Below are positions 1-13,320 of a DNA stretch of 64,000 bases, piece by piece (the stretch's first letter is position 1; each line of letters begins with the position of its first letter). The DNA is taken from positions 69,201,601-69,265,600 of the forward strand of contig NC_088102.1 in assembly GCF_036370855.1 (NCBI RefSeq), given 5' to 3'. Source of the stretch: Dromaius novaehollandiae. Lineage: Eukaryota; Chordata; Aves; Casuariiformes; Dromaiidae. A program made the translations under genes and the position numbers. Under the pieces are notes generated by a model. The model was given only the letters and a program-made list of their open reading frames with translations, was not told the origin of the DNA and searched no databases.

Positions 1-1636
1 AGAAAAACAAATGAGAACAAAATAATCCAACAGCTCCTGCTCTGCCAGCAGTGAATGCTGTGGAGCTGGGAGGTGGCTGGCAGCTGACGCCTGGAGCTGA
101 ACAGCTACTGGTCCCTCTTTCTCAGCCTGCCTTGCTCTGCAGGGACGACGGGAGCAAGCACCTGTTGTGATTAGGGTGTGAAGGGATATTGCTTAAAGGC
201 TGAGATGGGAGCCTGCAAACTCAGCGATAATTGTACACTGGGTGGATGAGGAAGAAAAAGCTCTGCTAGCAATAAGCCACCCTTTCAGGGAGCTAATTTG
301 AACTTCTTTTTGTCTTTTGAACCCTTCAATCCAGTCCCACTGTAGATAAATGCCATGCAGTCTCTTCAGTGCTTTTTTTCTTATTGGATTTGAGGGCCTT
401 TTGTAACAACTTATTCCTCATTTATCCTGCTGTCAGAGGGAAGTTCTTCTGCCTGCAATCCCTGTTTGAGCTTAATTTTCTTATTTTTTTGTAGCACTAG
501 GGCTGATGGCTTCACAAATCTTTTACAATAGCTCCTCAAACTCTCCCCTGGCCAGTCCAGCAGCATGACAGCTCCATTTAATATGTACTGCCTGCTTTGG
601 CTTACTGCCCCTAGACTCATTATTTTGAATTTGTCTGCACCAAACTCCAATGTTGCTAGCCCCAAAGTCACATATCAGTAGTCATGAAAAAGAATCCTTG
701 AAATTGGTCTGAAAACCCTCGCCTTGGAGCACCCATCTTGCACATTCCTTGTACCTTTTCCCATCTTCTGTGTCCTTCTTCCAGCCCTGTTGTGTGTGTA
801 CACCCCTCTGTCCCTGCCTGTTTTGTCTATTCGTTGACAGCTATAAAGTGAAACTTCCCGACTCTCCACATTCTGCAGTTCTCATGGCACAAAGCATTTG
901 GTGCCTGGGATGTTTCACTTTCTTTTTCTGCTGACATAGAGGCAGGTTAAGACTTGCAACTCTGCCTTCTCTGCACCAGCCAAGCAGCCCCCAAGATGAC
1001 TTGGATCCATCTGGAATATTGTTGCAGGGGAAATAATGGGGAGTGTTCTCTGTGGTAAATGCTTTGAGGTATAAGCCTCTCTTTTATCATCTGAAGTGTA
1101 GTATTACCTTCAGGCCTTGGGGACTGGAAGCGCTTTCATGTTAGGTGCAACACGAGGTAGTTCCTCTCTGAGAAGCTTACAAGCTGAGTGCAAGATGCAG
1201 AAAATCAGCATGCAATTCGCCTGTCCAGATGTTGACATCTAACATCTCAGCTGGTTACCCTCAGCCCCCTTATCTAGGCAGCAGGGAAAAATAGGCACTT
1301 TCATCTCATGCTAATGCAGATGTCTAAACAGGTCAGACAGATTGTGTCTGTCTCTTCTCATTGATTACAAAGAGACTCCCGATGATGGGCTCTCATGTAG
1401 GTGTTTGTGTGGTAGGTGAGATGAATCCCACCTCGACTAGCTACATCAAACAGTTTAGGGTAGCACAAAAAGAGAACAAGACAGTGTTGAATGTAGTCTC
1501 TCTTCATCTTAGCTAAATACTGTCTATCTGGTAAACCTATGCCTCTTCTCTTGCTCAAGAAGCTGCCTTTCATTTTGATTCCTTTCTGGCTGGAGGACAC
1601 GGTTAAACACCTCCCAGATATTGTCTCCCTGCTCCC

Positions 1637-1670
1637 CATGGGATAGAGCTCCTCATGGGATAGAGCTCAA
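1637..1670. repeat. 17-bp tandem duplication
   Basis: Two adjacent near-identical 17-base units beginning CATGGGATAGAGCTC. This is a simple local duplication with no evident function. Confidence 0.8.
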
Positions 1671-4600
1671 GGAGCAGTTTTACAATGTAAAGTTTCAACT
1701 GACCAAAGGCAGAAAGCCTAAGTGGGAATTGGGCAGCACTTAGTATGTTTTGTCCCTCTTTCATCCTTTTATACTCTGAGGCTGAGCAGCTGATAGTGTA
1801 AGGGTGACTGCGGGATTACTCGGATCCTTCCCACGAGCTCCTGATCTAGTGTGCACGCCTGGGCAGCAGTCCTGTCACGTTGCAGTGGGAGAAGACACAA
1901 GGCCTCTAAGTTCAGGGCTGAGATGAGCACCAGTTCCTGGGTGCTCCAGGAAGGCCTGGGCTTGGGGCGTAGAACCACTGTCTTCAGGGCTTTTTTGTAA
2001 CACTGGAGCGCTGCTAAATGCTCGCAGGGCAATGGGGCTTTGGGGGTGCCAGCTACCATAGTTTTCTATTCCACTGTTACTAAACCTTCACCATTGCTCA
2101 GAAAGACCCTGGCGTGGCTCACAAGGAGCAGGTTGGAGGTGGCTGAGAGCCATTCTTGCCAAGAACTGAAAAACAAAGTTGATCCAACTGGTAGGAATAA
2201 AGCCTTGTAGCCCAAGGAGGATTTTCTTGACTGGCTAATTTTCCCCTTTGATTGGGAGCTCTTGTTCCATCATGCCTTTTTCTGGGGGAGAATTAGCCCA
2301 GTGGCAGAAATGTGATGCATCAGGCGTTTCAAGAGCAAAAAAACCTGTCCATAGCAAGAGCCTGCAGAGCTTGAAGTCAGCCTTTGGGTCTCTGTGCTGG
2401 CAGCTGGTTGCAAGCCTGCTCTGCCCAACGTGTGCCTCAGAAAGGGAGGGTGCTCGGCCAGTCTTTTTGCTCTCAGCCTCACACCTGTGTAGTTAGCCTC
2501 AAATCCTAGGACTCCTAAGAAAACCAGAGTCAGTTGTGTATCCCACCCTTCTTGTTTCATGCTATAAATCCTGTGAACTCAGGCACCCATAAATGAATGT
2601 TTAGTCATGGAGAGTCTCTGGAAATCTGCTGTGTGCAATACAGCCACTTCAGACTCTCCAGCTGTGGTTTTCAGCCAATGCTCTAGAGCCCTCCCAGTTC
2701 AAAGTCTTCTGCTTTGCAACTCTTGCTTCTAGAGTACAGAGACAGTTATATGGCAGATAGGGAGAGTATCTGAAAACCTTTGGGGGGCTTTAATTTAGGA
2801 AGGAAGGTGTATCAGAGCCTTGTAGTGAAGACTCGCAGCCTGTGTTTTGCTCTCCTATTTCCATTGTTGTCCTTCCCCTCTGAACTTTGGTACAATAAAC
2901 AGTGTCCGTGTTTGAAGAGCGTCCCAGCAGAGAGGCATCTGGCGCAGCATCAGGCGCTCAGCTCCATGTGCAGCTTCTCAGAGTTTGTGCCACACTTTGG
3001 CCTTTTGCCTGCTATTTGTGGATCCTGCTGATCAGTGGTGGATCACCAGTGCCTCTAAACAGTTAAGCGTGTGCCTGTCCCCTTTGCCCGCTCATCTAGG
3101 GTAATTGTTTCCATTATTTCTTCCAATTGGCAAAAAGCAAATCAGCAAGGGCCCAAAGAGATGTTAGCACAAGGTTTTGGTTTGCAAAACCATTGTTTTC
3201 ACCCTGGAGCAAATAGCCTGCTGCACAGGATGGTAGCCGCCTGCAGAGCTCCGCTGTTGTTCTTTGATTCGGCACTGATAGGCCTATGTGGAAAGCAAAG
3301 TGCTGTCTATGCGAACCATGCATTTCCGTTGGTATTGGTCTTCAGTATTGGCTTTTTGCCCGGGTATCGACCTGCTGCTGCTTGGATATGCACCTTCGAA
3401 ATGGTGCTTTTTACTTGTTAATTTTCACCACTGACAGTACACTCTCTGTCCTGTCAACAGGAGACACTTCCTAGGTCCTGGGAGATGTGCAGTGGTTTCA
3501 TTTGGCCGTTTGTTTTCTTAGTTTAGCAGGTGCAGGTACTGGTGTTTGAAAGCTGATGGGAGAAACCAGGATCTGTCATCTTTCACAAAGTAACTGTGTG
3601 ACCTTCCTAATGTATTTCTGCTGTGTAATTCCCTGATATCATTTGTTTATGGAACTAAATTTCTGTGGACAAGGCTCCTAGGCTGTATAAAGCCCTAGGC
3701 CTGGCAAATACTGTAATATGTTAGTTGCACATCATGTCCAAAGCAGAGCTAACCATTTTGCGTAAAACAACAGGGGAACAGGGAAAACGACTCTCATCTT
3801 GGAGAACCCACATCGCCTCCCCTACTCTACCAAAGGCTTCGTCGGTCTCTGATTCAGCTCTGCAAATACTGCCTAGTGGCTTCAAACTGCATATGAAGTA
3901 GGCTCGTATTATTTCCCCTGTGAAGGCTAGAGTGAGGGAGAGAAAATTAAAGCCACTTGTCTTAGCCTGAGTCAGCATCATAGCGTTACAAGTGTGTCTC
4001 TGTAGAGCCTAGTGAAAGGTCTCTGCCTTATCTGACTTGGTATTTTCCAGGTTGCACAACTCTTACATCCCCCAGATGCAAATATTTTCTCGGGGATGGC
4101 CCCAGTTGCTCAAGGAAGGTGTTTGCTCAGTTTCTCATGCTTTGCAGTTAATTTAAGCTTCTCAACTCTGTGTGAGAGAACCAAGGGGGAGCGGCGCCAG
4201 GTGGTTTTTTTCTTTTCCCTATTATTGTTCATCAATTGGCTACTTTGAAACAAGCACGTTGTGGTTTTCCTTAAGAAGCAACATGTTACTGCAAATTCAG
4301 CTTCAGAGAGTTTCTGGGAGCTCATCTGCCGGTATTGCAGCTGTTGTGGGCGAGTTAGAGACTATATGTAGCGCTTAGGATACCAAGTCTGTAAGTTCAG
4401 CGCGGCGGAGTCCATGCCTGCCAAACGAAGCGGTGCGATCATTCCTGGTGTGTGGCCAGCACATCAGCCTTCCCACAGTCACTGAGCAGCACCTTGGGAA
4501 TGACAAAACTGCCCGGTTCCTTTGTGTCATCACGTAGATCATGCAAGACCAGCAAAACTAATGTTATAGCAGGATGTTGTTGCAGGACTCAGAACCTGGT

Positions 4601-7130
4601 GCTTTGCAAATAAATATCCATGTGTTGTTGTTTTTGCTCTTCTTGTTTGTTTTTCTTTCCCTCAGCCTCATTCAGCTTAGACAGCATTGGTATTTATTGA
4701 CCTTCGGGGTCTGTATCTTCAGCAGAGTAGTATCCTAGGGCTGTTTTCAGACATCCAGCTCTGGCATCACAGCTGGGTGAAGCGCGGTTGCAACAACTGC
4801 GCTGGGCACCACCAGAACTCTTAGCTGGGGATATTCACCCAGGTTCCCTTCTAAGCTGGTGGAAGAAAACAGGCTCTTTTAGAGGGTAATTCCCTCCTTT
4901 TTAATACAGGTTCAGAGACAGAAGGTGTCGTTCAGACCTGGACAGCTTTCTGACACCTGAAGTTAGGTGGATGATTTCCATCCATGTATAGCACACTTCA
5001 TTTTTTTAGCTACTGTGAATAAAGCTCCTGAAGTCTGTGATTCATCTGGTTTTCCGGAGTATGTTGAGCACTCCCTGTACTTGCCTATTTGTTCTCTTCA
5101 AGAGGAGCAATTCCTTTGGTGCTGTAGAATAAAAGAAACCTGCTTAAAGTGGCATCGAGCAGTTGTCGCACAGCAAAACTCAATCGGGGCCATTAGCCAT
5201 CTGTTTTCCAATGATCTCAGCCGATCACATGCGGTCAGGTGTTGTCTTGAGATCTTGCAGCCATGTGTCAGCCTTTTAAAAAAAAGGTGGATTTTGTCTG
5301 TTAACTTGAGGCAGATTTCCTGTCTGAGTTGACACAGCATGTCTTGAGTTTTGCCAAAAATATGTGGAAGTACCTTACAAATTGTGTGTGTGGAATGGCA
5401 ACCACCAGCTGAAACAGCTTCTTTACAGTAACTGTCCCTTCCTCTGCAGTGTTTGAGGCCTAAACTATAACAGCATTAAGCATTTATGTAACAAACACCA
5501 GCTTTCAGAGTTCAATGCTTTCCTTGCTACTAGAGTACCAATTTTCCTCTTCTGTTAATATATTCACAGAGCAGCAAATATATTCTACAGAACAGTGCAG
5601 CATCTATTTTTGCTTGAGCAGTGTTTCAAGTCAAAGCTACCTCGTTTGACATCCAAGCTGGTGGTTTTCATTGGGCTTCTTCTGTTTAAAAAAGCTTTCT
5701 GCAAACATTTGATGCATTTTTTTTAGCTGACATTCCTGTGTGGGAACAATGAGACCTATGTAGGAGCTATACCCACTACACCGTGCTGTGGCCTTGAAGG
5801 TTCATTGTAGGGTCATATATGGTCCTCCGGGAGTTGCTTTCTGAAAATCAGAGTGGATTTAAGGGTGAAATCAATGACCAATTTATTTCCAGTTAAGTGT
5901 GAATGAAGTGGAAGAATGAGAAACTGCTATGCACACCTCAGGAGCCCTGAGAAACAATCCCGGTTAACTGTGCTGCTGGCCGATGAAGCAGGGAGTCCTT
6001 ATCAGCACATCACAACTTTCCAAAATCTCCCCGCTGTCCTCTGTCTCCCCCAGGCTCCCGCAAAAGAGGATGGTCATCACACTTGAGATATGATCATAGC
6101 CAGTCACACAGACAGCGAGTGGTCAGCAGCTTCCACATTTCTCACTTTTTCTAAGTATTTCCAGGATGCCTGACAGTACTGGCAAGACTGTAAAAATCCA
6201 GAGTTCAAGCCAGGACTCTTCTTGAAGCTTTAATCTCTGAATTTATCTTTGATTTTTAAGCAAGGAGATTTTTGTGCCACCAAGGATTATGAGAAAAAAA
6301 CAGATCCATAAAGTAGAGCCTCTGATTGCAGATATTTTGGTTGTTCTCTGCTAACTTAAAAAAAAAAAATCCCTGAAAGAGCTGTTTGTTCAAAAGTAAA
6401 GATTTCTGTGATTGTTCTTAGCGACTGTTTCCTCAGGGTGCTCATTTTCGTATCTTATGAGTAATTTCTGAGTCCAACTTGACGCTCACAAGACACATCT
6501 TGCCTTAACAAGAGTTAGCAAACAGGAGCTAGGAAGTCTGCATCACCTGATTAGGCTGGATCATGTTCCTAACAGTGCCAGTTCACATCACCCGTCCTTT
6601 TTGGTCCCCAGAAAGGGACTTGGATGGCGTTGCCCATGCTATCTCCTGCACATAGCACCAGGCTAGTATGACTTGAACAGCAGCTTCGTAGCTGTTACAA
6701 TTAATATCTGTAGTAACAGACCAAAAAAAGGCTGAAGGTGAGAAACATCTAATGGGTGGCAGCAGCTAGACTGTGACCTTTTGGGATACAGACCATCTTT
6801 TTGTCACACCAGCCCCTTCGGTGGTATTTGCCATAGCCCAAGATAGTCATGTGAGGTTTTGCCTCCGTAAGGCCTGGGGCCAGCTTTCAACCCCCTTTCT
6901 GGAAAACACGGCATAAGTATGAGAGCTTCGGTTCTTGTGTCTTTGCTGGTGTTTACAAGGTCAGATACTGAACACAGTAGTAACCAATAGAGTGAAAGGT
7001 CAGCACTGGTTTGCTAGGTGATGGGGCTGGATACAGAGGGGTGAGAGCATGAAATGCTCCCAGCAATTGGTTGTTTGCAGAGTGATGTAGGTCATGAAAA
7101 ATCTTCGCTCACCTCCATAATATAGTAATA

Positions 7131-7190
7131 GTGTGTGTGTGTGTATGTATATATATATAAATAAAATAGTATATATAAAATAAATCTTAC
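7131..7190. repeat. Compound (GT)n/(AT)n microsatellite
   Basis: An alternating GT run passes into TATGTATATATATA and then an A/T-rich tail of ATAAAATA-like units. It is a typical compound dinucleotide microsatellite and likely polymorphic in length. Confidence 0.85.
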
Positions 7191-9319
7191 TTATAGAAAT
7201 AAAATTGCATTATTATATATTAGGGGTTGAAGGCAGATGCAGGCATTTTTCCTGGCAGGCTAAAGGGAGGTTCTTCTGATTTTCTTTTCTTGTGATATTT
7301 TAAACGAAACCCAGAGAATCACGAGTCACCTTGATCTGTGCTAAAGCAGTTCCTCAGTCTCCAGTCCCTAGACTTTGGCTAAGAGAGGCCTGTACCTCCA
7401 CCAGGATGGTGAAACCCAGGGAGTGCTGTATAACACGCTCTGTCAGTCCCCTTTCAGAAACCTCTTAGAGATATTCTGCACACCCTTACGAGCCGGTGCT
7501 GGTGGGAAGGGGGTCCACTATCTAATGAACAGGACACATGTGGCATTTGAGATAGTTGGGAGACCTCAGCGCTTAGTTTTGACCCTACCGCTGAAACATG
7601 CTTGACTTGGGAGAATCCGTCTCTCTCCACAGTATCTCTAGTTACGGTCCTCTTCTCTTCCTGCCCCTTACCCCCCGACTCTTTACAGCTCTTAAGGCAG
7701 TGACAATCTCCCTCTGGGCCTGCAGTGGGTCTTTTAGCTGTTATTTTAACACAGATAAGCAGGACAAATCCTTTTCCTGGAAGAAAGGACAACAGGGGCC
7801 TGGCAAACAACCCGACTGCTGATCCCAGCAGCAAGATCTCCATTGCAGGGTCCCCCAAGCACCATTTACGCTTCCTCGTAGCAACCAGATCACCTTGCCT
7901 TCAGAAACTCACTCCCAGGGAAAAGAAAACAGCTCATTTAGCTCCTTATTTCTTCTGGTCTTTGCTGTCTTTCATACCTGCTCTGCAGGCTCTCTCTTTG
8001 CCTCCCAGCTATGCACCTCCTGGGCTGAATGAGGGTGTATTTTTAACCCCTCCTTTCTGAGGAAGTGTCAATGTCTGCCTTGCTACTGGCTCAAGATCCT
8101 GAGAGAGTTAAGTGCTCCAAGCTGGCTAAGGCTGAAAGTGAAAATGAGGTGAGATCCTCAACCAGTGGTGACCGCCTTGCCTGCAGTGACTTCACTGAAG
8201 CAATGCTACCTTCTACCCTTTCCTTAAAGTGATCCTCCAATGTCCGATCTCAGTTTTGGCACTCACAGGTTCACTTCTGACTCTTCAACTCATGTTGGGC
8301 TGTGGCTTCTCCCTTCCTCTGGGAAACTAAAAATCTTGTGCTTTTTGCATAATAAACATGCACAGTGGCTTAGGACTGTCAGGTGAAGAAAGCTTTGAAA
8401 TTCCAAGTTTGCCTTTTGTGGTTATGCTTTTTGAGGCCAAATATAGAACTGTTTGCATGAGCCTTATAAAGTCCAAGAATAAATCCAGTGAGTGCAACTA
8501 TGTTTCTTTTATAAATGTGTCTCTGCAACGCATGCATCCCGAACATGAGTGCAGCAGGATCAGAAAGACTGGAAGGCTAGTGAGAGAAAGACAGCCACGC
8601 GGAAAGAAAATGGGAGGCCTTATACACAAGCCTGGTAAAAAGAAGTAAGTTTATAGCCCAGGGACCTCATTGCTGCAAGATTTTAGGGAAATTACTGGCT
8701 TCTGGAGACAAAGATTTGAGTGTTGCATGCCACAGAAGGAATACCTGGACTTGAAAAGAAAGTAATTCTCCAAAGGGGAAAGTAGGAACCCTCTTTTTTT
8801 TGTTTGCAGAACACCCAGCAGGTTGAGACCTTGCTCTGGGACCCAAGCTGGTTGCCGTTGAAAAGAGTAAAAGAAGGTTGTGGGCCACCTGAGGACACTC
8901 TATAACATCTTTCATGCCCAACCATCCCTTATGCTACCCTAGTCAGATTATCTGAGCTGGGAGTCTGGTTACAGGTTACTCTTCTCCTCTGTTCATATTG
9001 AGAAGTGTATTTGAGTTTGAAATTCCAAAAGTCCTTCTCTCTTTCTTTTCTTTTTCGGTATCACTGTGAGTGTCTAGGCTGGTAATAACAATACGAGGAG
9101 AGGAAGAGTGCCTGTGCCTGTGTATATGAAATCTAGCAGTGCCACTTTAAATCACTGCTTTAGTCGTCTGGCTTCCTACTTTATTTTTGCTAATGTAATT
9201 AAGAACAGTCTTGTGCCAAACATCTTATGCTTTGTATTAATTTCTCTGAACAACTTACATATCCCCTGTCTTTTTGCTTAGCAGCTTCTCCTCCTTTAGC
9301 CCACTGTTTCCGTTCTGCC

Positions 9320-9585
9320 TGCAGCGTTTAGCTGCGTGATCGTGGCTCAGTCCCTGCGTGTGATGCACAACCCCGGTGTGTGTCGGGAGCCGCCGGGGGC
9401 CGATGTTGCCGTGCAGAGCAGATCCCCAGCGGTGCTGCTGTTCGCCTCACCGGGTCACCAGTGCGCGTGTGGCTACGGAGGAGCAGACTCCTGGGCTGGA
9501 CAGTACCGCCGCAGGGGAAACCGTTTAGGAAGCAGATGTTCCCTGGCAAGTGTCCTGTGGCCTCGGGGCACTGCGATCTAGTGCT
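9320..9585. promoter_or_regulatory. CpG-island-like segment
   Basis: I count about 20 CpG dinucleotides in roughly 265 bases of about 60% GC, so CpG is close to its expected frequency, whereas neighbouring kilobases are CpG-depleted. Such islands usually mark promoters or other unmethylated regulatory DNA. No convincing coding exon or clear splice pair adjoins it. It could be an upstream HRAS regulatory element, or the promoter of a non-coding or unrecognised transcript. Confidence 0.35.
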
Positions 9586-9810
9586 TTTTAATTAGGAGCA
9601 ACATATGCAGCATACTCGAATGTGTGGTGCAGTGGCTTATAGAGATTTGGTTGGGTAGGCAGAGGAGGAGAGCGAAGGTCTGGTCTGTCTGCATGAAGAT
9701 CTGCATGGCAAGTTTCAGTTGGGCTTTACAAGCTACATGGGATTTGTGTGGGGAGTTAAGCATACAGAGCTTGATCTGTGGTGGATGGACATTGCCAGGT
9801 CTGAAAAAAG

Positions 9811-9870
9811 GACATTTAGGTTAGAAGGGGACCTGGAGGCTCATGCTGCCCTGTTCTGCTCTCCACTGGC
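9811..9870 (-). mobile_element. CR1 LINE 3'-end remnant
   Basis: The stretch TTTAGGTTAGAAGGGGACCT followed by GGAGGCTCAT resembles the inverted 3' end of sauropsid CR1 elements, whose reverse complement reads like 'ttaggttggaagggacctctggaggtcat'. It is short and diverged, so a fragment only. The match is to a consensus remembered, not searched. Confidence 0.45.
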
Positions 9871-11114
9871 TTTGAGTTTCCATCTCGTGCTGCAGATTTT
9901 TAGGCTCTGCTTTGCATGATCTCTTTCTTTGTGTATTCTCAGCAGAAACCAAGTGCTGAAGAACTGGGTGGAGAGAACATGAAATCCTGTCTAAGCTGGT
10001 TGTAAGCACCAGCTGTGTTTGACCGCCAGGTATCTGCCCAAGTGGGATCAACTGCGCCTCCACACTGTCCTGTGGGCAGGTGCTGGTCTGTGGTTGACTT
10101 AAAGACTTTTTTTCCTCCTAAACATTTTTTTTGTCTAAGGACTTTGAAGATTTTTCATCTTTCTGTTTCCAGCCTGTGTCCAAACTCCCTTGCATATTTT
10201 TTTGCCCATTTGCTTCATGAACACTCTGTCTGACTGTTTTCCATAGAGAGCTGTCATTCCCAAAGCTCGGGGCATTATGGAAATGTGCCCTTGACAGAGC
10301 CGTGCTCACTGCAGTGTCTGCATGCTGACTTTGCTTCCTAGCTGCGCCTCTTTCAGCCTAGGAAGTGTGGCTGGTATGACCAAAAGGAGCACTCGCCAGT
10401 GCTTTCCTGCTGGTCCCGTGAGGATCCCTGTGTTGCTTTTTCCCTCATGAACTGTAGGTCAGTGTAGAAGAGCAAGCAAACCGAGTCAAAGACGGGGAGT
10501 AGGGTCTCTGGGGTGTGATTGGCATGAGAAATGCAGCAGGGAGACCAGGCCTGGCACTAAAATGGTCCATCTAGACCTGGGCCTATTTGCTGCCTCTACC
10601 AGAGACATCCTGAGTGGCTGGGGACCAGTTACTTAGCATTAGGTTTTTGGGGAAAAAAAGATCCCGTAGATTCTCAGGGAACTCCAGAAGAGGTAGGTAC
10701 CTAACCTTGAGGCCTCATCAGGGACCTCAGCAGCTCTGCTGCTCTCAGAGTGGCTTTGTATATTTGCTAATCAGGTTGTCAGGCTTCACAACTTCTACAT
10801 TGAGATAGAGCCACATCCCACACAGGTTTGGTGTCTTGCTTTCCTGTGGTTTCTTCTCAGCCTTAATGTGCCTTAATGCTGGCTGTGAGCCTGCCCAAAT
10901 CCTGCATGTCGTTGTTGCTGTAGGGTCCTAAGGAAACTCTGGAAGGAAATACCCTCCCCCCCGCTGATCGTGCAGTTTTGCCAGTAGCTGCTGGAGGCTG
11001 TGACGGAGTGGTGTGACGGAGGCGTTGTGATCCTGTCCCCTGCATAATCAACCACAGCCATTGATGGGAAGCACAGTCTTGCGGCAAAGGCTAGAACTTG
11101 GGTGACCAGAAATC

Positions 11115-11195
11115 CCCAGCTGTACCAAGAGCTTCCTGTGTGACCGTGAGCGGGTCACTTAATGGCTGTGGGTTCCTCATTGCAAAGTCGAGTTT
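11115..11195 (+). mobile_element. MIR-like SINE fragment
   Basis: The order GTGTGACCGTGAGCGGGTCA, then ACTTAATGGCTGTGGGTTCC, then TCATTGCAAA parallels the MIR core (tgtgaccttgggcaagtcacttaacctct...cctcatctgtaaaa). The copy is heavily diverged. Assignment rests on the remembered consensus. Confidence 0.4.
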
Positions 11196-12309
11196 GTATT
11201 TCCTTGATCTCTTTACGCTGTGAATTCTTTGTGGAGGACAGTCTCCATTTGGGATATATACAGGACCTAAACCTGCATGGAGGCTATCAGAGATGAAGAG
11301 GAGTATGTCTCGTTGTGCGGATGCCGCTACACTTGCAGTACAGGCAGAGCAGTACCAATTGGATAGGATGGAGTCGCTGTGTGGTGTCCTTTCCTCTGTC
11401 ACGCCAGAGCCAAAAGAGGGAGATTCCTCCCTCTTCAGTATGGAGAGCCGTAGTCGGTACATATGAGCCATGTTTGCAGCAGATCTGTGCTGTGATGGTG
11501 ATTCATTGGAATAACCCACCCACAGCAACATCGCTTTGCTTTTTTAAAACCAGACTGCTGCAGAGGGAGGGAATGCCAGCATCGCAGGAAGAGATCCTAT
11601 TAGGTCTCATTTACCATGAGCAGCAAAGTGAGGTTTGGGTAACCCAGGACCCAAACTAGGATCTGATCCAAACTTAGAGCTCATGTCTTAACCTTTACAC
11701 CTTTCTCTCTCTGTCAAACCATTGCTCAGTAATTGCATGCACCACAGATTGATGGTCTCTGCCTGGCTTCAGACCTGGGCAGGTCTGATTCATTCATCCT
11801 CGTGGGCAAGGGCGTGGATGCAGAGACGCGTGAGAACTTCTCCAGACCTCCCTGTCAGCCGTGCGCGCTGCCCACCTTGTTGGTCATCTCTGGCAGTTGT
11901 ACTCCAAGTTGCAGCTTGCTAGCGTGGCATCGGCGGAGGAAACTTGTGCTAGAGCTGCTAAGTCTGTTCTGACATAACTGGAACACGAGCAGGCCTGGGC
12001 ACGTGCCCCCAGCCCTGTTTGGAGAGGCTGCCTGCGAGGAGTGATCCGCCTGCCCTGGCACTCCTGAGTTCGGAAGCGTCTGCCTGGGCCACACGCCTCC
12101 GTTCATCTGTGAGGATGAATGCTTGCGCTGACCTAGCTGTGTTTGTCTCACTCCTCACCACGCTTTTCCCCTCCTCTGCAACTCGACTGACTGAGTTTCG
12201 CACCTTGTCTTCCTGCCTTGGGCCCCACGTTCCCAGGCACCTGTCAGGGCGGACATTATCGCCGCAGCGCGAGGAGGCCAGCCCAGGCATGCGCTGGGTG
12301 AAAGAGGGA

Positions 12310-12480
12310 TCTGCTTAGCAGTGCCGCTCCGCCTGTAAATCAGCGGCGTGCCCCGACTATCCGCTGCATAACGACTGATGCATATTCATGCCTGCTGGCA
12401 GCACCGCCAGTCAGCCGGGACAGCATCGCCTCACTGCATTAATAACGTGTCCCGGGGGAAGGCGAGCGGGAGAGGAGTCT
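12310..12480. promoter_or_regulatory. Candidate non-coding regulatory element
   Basis: A CpG-containing segment includes an octamer-like POU-factor motif (GATGCATATTCATGCC) beside GCGGCG/CCGCC blocks and no coding signature. The clustering of CpGs with homeodomain-type AT motifs resembles developmental enhancers. No conservation data are available here, so this is only a candidate. Confidence 0.15.
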
Positions 12481-12823
12481 CAGCAGCAGCCTCCCTACCT
12501 GCCTCCCTGTATCTCCTGCCCCAGCTGCCCACTTTTTGTTGGCTCCCCAAGATGCACCGTCACTTACTTTTCATATGTATTTCCTTCTCCCATACGTATT
12601 TCCTTCTCTTCTTCCTCCTCTCCCTCTGCCAGAGAAAGCCCTGCAGGTTTGCTCTTTGCTGTAGCACCTTCTTCTTTCCCTTCCTCACAGTTCCCCTAAT
12701 AACTAAGGGTACGCACCTGCAAGGGCTCTGCAAGGGTTAAGTGGATGCAGGGGAGTGACCATTACATTTGACCACATAAATTAAATGACTTACTAATAAA
12801 GGAGACACTCTGGAAGCAGACCC

Positions 12824-12855
12824 CCTCCTCTCCCCTCATCCTCCTCTCCCCTCAT
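12824..12855. repeat. 16-bp tandem duplication
   Basis: Two exact adjacent copies of CCTCCTCTCCCCTCAT, a pyrimidine-rich minisatellite seed. Confidence 0.9.
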
Positions 12856-13140
12856 CCTAAGATGGACTATCCTTTTGCTCCCTCACCCGCAACCAGTCCG
12901 CAGAGAGGGGACTGTTGCGACTGCGCCTGCTCTGTCCTCTGTCTTGAAAAATGATGAAAAAATATCTGTACCACCTTTTCCTGGAAAAGACACAAATTTG
13001 GAGGGTGTGACAGTGCTCAGTGATACCATGTGTGAGAGAACAGATGGGGGTTCCCTTCCAGTAGAAGCCGTAGGGGCCATCCAAGGAAGTGGGGGAGCCA
13101 AATCTGGTGCTAACAACGGGGGTTTCTCACCACGGGGGTA

Positions 13141-13320
13141 CTAGTAGACCTGTGGAGCTCCTTGCCGAAGGATGTCGTGGGTTTAAGGAGCTTACAAGGG
13201 CTCAAGGGAGGCCAGACAAGTGCTTGGAAGAGCGAGCTGTTGAGGGTTGCTAAATAGACAAATCACACCAGGTCCAGGAAATCCCCTGAGCTGAAAATAG
13301 TTGGACATTTGGTGAATATT
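13141..13320 (+). mobile_element. CR1/L2-type LINE 3' fragment
   Basis: The phrase TGTGGAGCTCCTTGCCGAAG followed by GATGTCGTGG matches the hallmark 'tgtggaactccttgccacaggatgtcgtgg' of turtle, crocodilian and bird CR1-like elements. Next come diverged counterparts of 'ttcaaaaagggattagacaagt'. The fragment is decayed and non-coding. Support is by remembered consensus. Confidence 0.5.

Larger units (their letters stand above)
1..9310. other. Intergenic, no gene recognised
   Basis: Both strands were read for conserved domains, splice-bounded exons and RNA genes, and none could be supported. Open frames here are short, have no family resemblance and overlap each other on opposite strands, as expected by chance. 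The sequence is unremarkable in composition apart from the short repeats listed separately. Confidence 0.6.
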
